Shown: positions 62,681 through 64,000 of the stretch, piece after piece | Layout: each line of letters starts with the position of its first letter | How positions within the stretch are numbered: position 1 is the first letter of the stretch | Source of the DNA: Deltaproteobacteria bacterium | GTDB taxonomy: Bacteria; Desulfobacterota; Desulfobacteria; Desulfobacterales; SURF-15 | Assembly: GCA_019309565.1 (NCBI GenBank) | Contig: JAFDFZ010000002.1 | Location: 25,134-89,133, forward strand | DNA: 64,000 nt | Reading direction: 5' to 3' | Translations under genes and position numbers: made by a program | The notes under the pieces: model-generated | The model's database searches: none | The model's input: only the letters and a program-made list of their open reading frames with translations | What the model was told of the DNA's origin: nothing

Positions 62681-64000
62681 ATGGCACAGCTTGAAGTCTT
62701 AAACCCCGTGGCTTTGGCAGAAGAAAAATCGATCCCCCCTGCTGCAAGGGTCAAGGACCTGGCGGGAAAACGAGTTGGGCTTTACTGGAACATGAAAAGC
62801 GGAGGGGATCTTGCACTTGATCGGGTCGAAAAATTGTTAAAGGAAAGATTCCCCGGTATTACGGCAAAACGATACATCGGATCGGTTGGTTTCATGATGC
62901 GGCACCTGACTCCGGATGATGCCGAGAAAATTGCCGGGCAGTGTGATGTGGTGGTGGGCACCACCAACGACTGAGGTTCTTGCACCTCGTGGGGTATCCA
63001 CGACATGATAGAACTGGAAAAGCAGGGGGTCGCTACGGTCATCTTTACCGCACAGGCATTTGTAAGGGATGCTCAGCAGAGTGCCAAGACGTTCGGACTT
63101 CCAAATTTACCGCTTGCCGCTGTGCCGCTTCCCTTTTCGAATCAATCGGCAGAAGCCATCCAAAAAATGGTGGATGATTCCATTGAACAGGTGATCGCAG
63201 GCTTAACCCGACCACCAGAGGCGATAAAATCAGCCACGCTTGAAAAAGAACGCTTTGCAGAAAAACCCGATTGCACACCTGAGGGATGTGAAATATCCCC
63301 ACATGAACCGTTGCGGGTCTGCGATGAAAAGCTGATCTATGATGGAGCGGATCTTCTTGAAGCCTGCGCTGAGATGAACCGGCAGTTTTTGGCTTACGGC
63401 TGGGGTGACGGCTTTCCGCTTATACCCCCCATCGAAGCGTCTGTTGAAAAGATGCTAAAGGGGGTAAAACGGCCGGCAGAAGAAGTGGTCGCAGTGCTGG
63501 AACCCGGTTTCGGGAAGGCAACCGTACAAAAAATTGCCATCAACGCGGTTATGGCAGGCTGTCGACCAGAGCAAATGCCGGTTCTTATTGCTGCCGTGAA
63601 ATGCCTGGCAAAGCCCGAGATGTACCTAAGAAACAAGGCCATGTCCACCGGCTCCCACGCCCCTTTGATGCTCATAAACGGCCCCATTGTAAAGCGGCTT
63701 AATATCAACTCTGGCACATGCGCCCTTGGCCCGGGAGCTCTTTCTGCTGTAAATACGGCAATTGGAAGAGCCCTGCGGCTTATCATGATGAATATAGGTC
63801 ATACATATCCGGGTGTTTCCGATATGGACACCATCGGCTCTCCCACCAAATACAGTCTGTGTGTTGCCGAAAACGAGCAGCGAAGTCCCTGGGAGCCTTA
63901 TCACGCAAGCAAAGGTTTTTCTAAGGAAGACAGCACGGTTACGATTCAATTCGTTTACGGGATCTGTGAACTATATGATTTTGCCAACAGCGCACCCCAG
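62681..64000 (+). CDS. UGSC-family selenoprotein with in-frame UGA, partial at right edge
   Basis: One frame from ATG 62681 (after AAGGAG) to the window end, 440 codons, interrupted only by a TGA at 62972-62974 (codon 98). The TGA is followed by Gly-Ser-Cys, giving U-G-S-C (98-101), the signature of the UGSC family of (seleno)proteins. Coding potential continues unbroken for more than 340 codons (VATVIFTAQAFVRDAQQSA, YGWGDGFPLIPPIE, CALGPGALSAVNTAIGRAL). A SECIS-like hairpin lies 12 bases after the UGA. The UxxC pair suggests redox chemistry; the reaction is unknown. The region after about 220 looks like a second domain. The C-terminus lies outside the window. Confidence 0.85.
62987..63003 (+). 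promoter_or_regulatory. Predicted bacterial SECIS stem-loop
   Basis: TCGTGG (62987-62992), loop GGTAT (62993-62997) and CCACGA (62998-63003) form a 6-base-pair stem with a GU-containing loop. The loop begins 18 bases after the UGA, inside the spacing known for bacterial SECIS elements, which direct SelB to insert selenocysteine. It is within the coding sequence, as expected for bacteria. Confidence 0.7.

Noticed and set aside
1..64000. CRISPR arrays, tRNA or rRNA genes, prophage
   Set aside because: No regularly spaced direct repeats, cloverleaf-like segments, rRNA stretches or phage genes were seen on reading both strands.

Overview
The window looks like the chromosome of a sulfate-reducing or otherwise anaerobic member of the Desulfobacterota (former Deltaproteobacteria). 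That is inferred from the gene mix, not from a marker search. It carries a hemA/ccsA/siroheme-synthase cluster, an ADP-forming acyl-CoA synthetase split into two subunits, a UroD-type methyltransferase, a UGSC-type selenoprotein, several small heat shock proteins, and many short dispersed repeats between genes. I see no rRNA, tRNA, CRISPR array, prophage or intact insertion sequence.

Layout. 1-5.6 kb (minus): DHH phosphoesterase, metallo-beta-lactamase protein, siroheme synthase, CcsA-type cytochrome c assembly protein, HemA and FabD (cut by the window edge). 5.6-7 kb is a gene-poor stretch with a dispersed repeat and the remnant of an outer-membrane receptor. 7-8 kb is a Cys-rich TPR gene. 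8.1-15.7 kb (minus) is a cell-envelope/division operon: AMIN-TolC fusion, ftsE, ftsX, a degenerate-LytM EnvC-like protein, CtpA protease and a YibQ-type deacetylase-like protein. 15.8-19.5 kb holds pyrE, queD, dnaJ, an SH3 membrane protein and a DUF1178 protein. 19.8-27.4 kb (plus) holds the acyl-CoA synthetase pair, Hsp20, a Lon-like protease, an NDH-2-like flavoprotein and a GT4 glycosyltransferase. 27.4-38.3 kb (minus) is a full alpha-glucan cluster: branching enzyme, GT5 synthase, phosphorylase with an in-frame amber codon, and a two-domain debranching enzyme.

38.6-41 kb holds a possible DNA-binding protein, two tandem Hsp20 genes and a DnaJ fragment. 41.3-48.9 kb (plus) is a carbohydrate cluster of unknown product: an inositol-monophosphatase-like protein lacking catalytic motifs, an SDR, two Gfo/Idh/MocA-type proteins, a GT-C/GT2 fusion and a polytopic membrane protein. 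A eukaryote-type UDP-glucose pyrophosphorylase faces it. 50.6-53.7 kb holds a TPR lipoprotein, Pal, a DksA-type zinc protein and EpmA. 54-64 kb holds an aminotransferase/UroD-methyltransferase pair, a secreted protein, a small basic protein, a sulfatase-fold protein without the formylglycine Cys, a second metallo-beta-lactamase protein, a SagB-type double nitroreductase and, running off the end, the selenoprotein.

The strongest unusual signals are: the in-frame UGA with a SECIS-like hairpin in the UGSC gene; the AMIN-TolC fusion translationally coupled to ftsE; the in-frame UAG in glgP; and three families of 100-400 bp inverted-repeat elements, one sitting inside the ftsE-ftsX gap and others nested in each other beside glgP.
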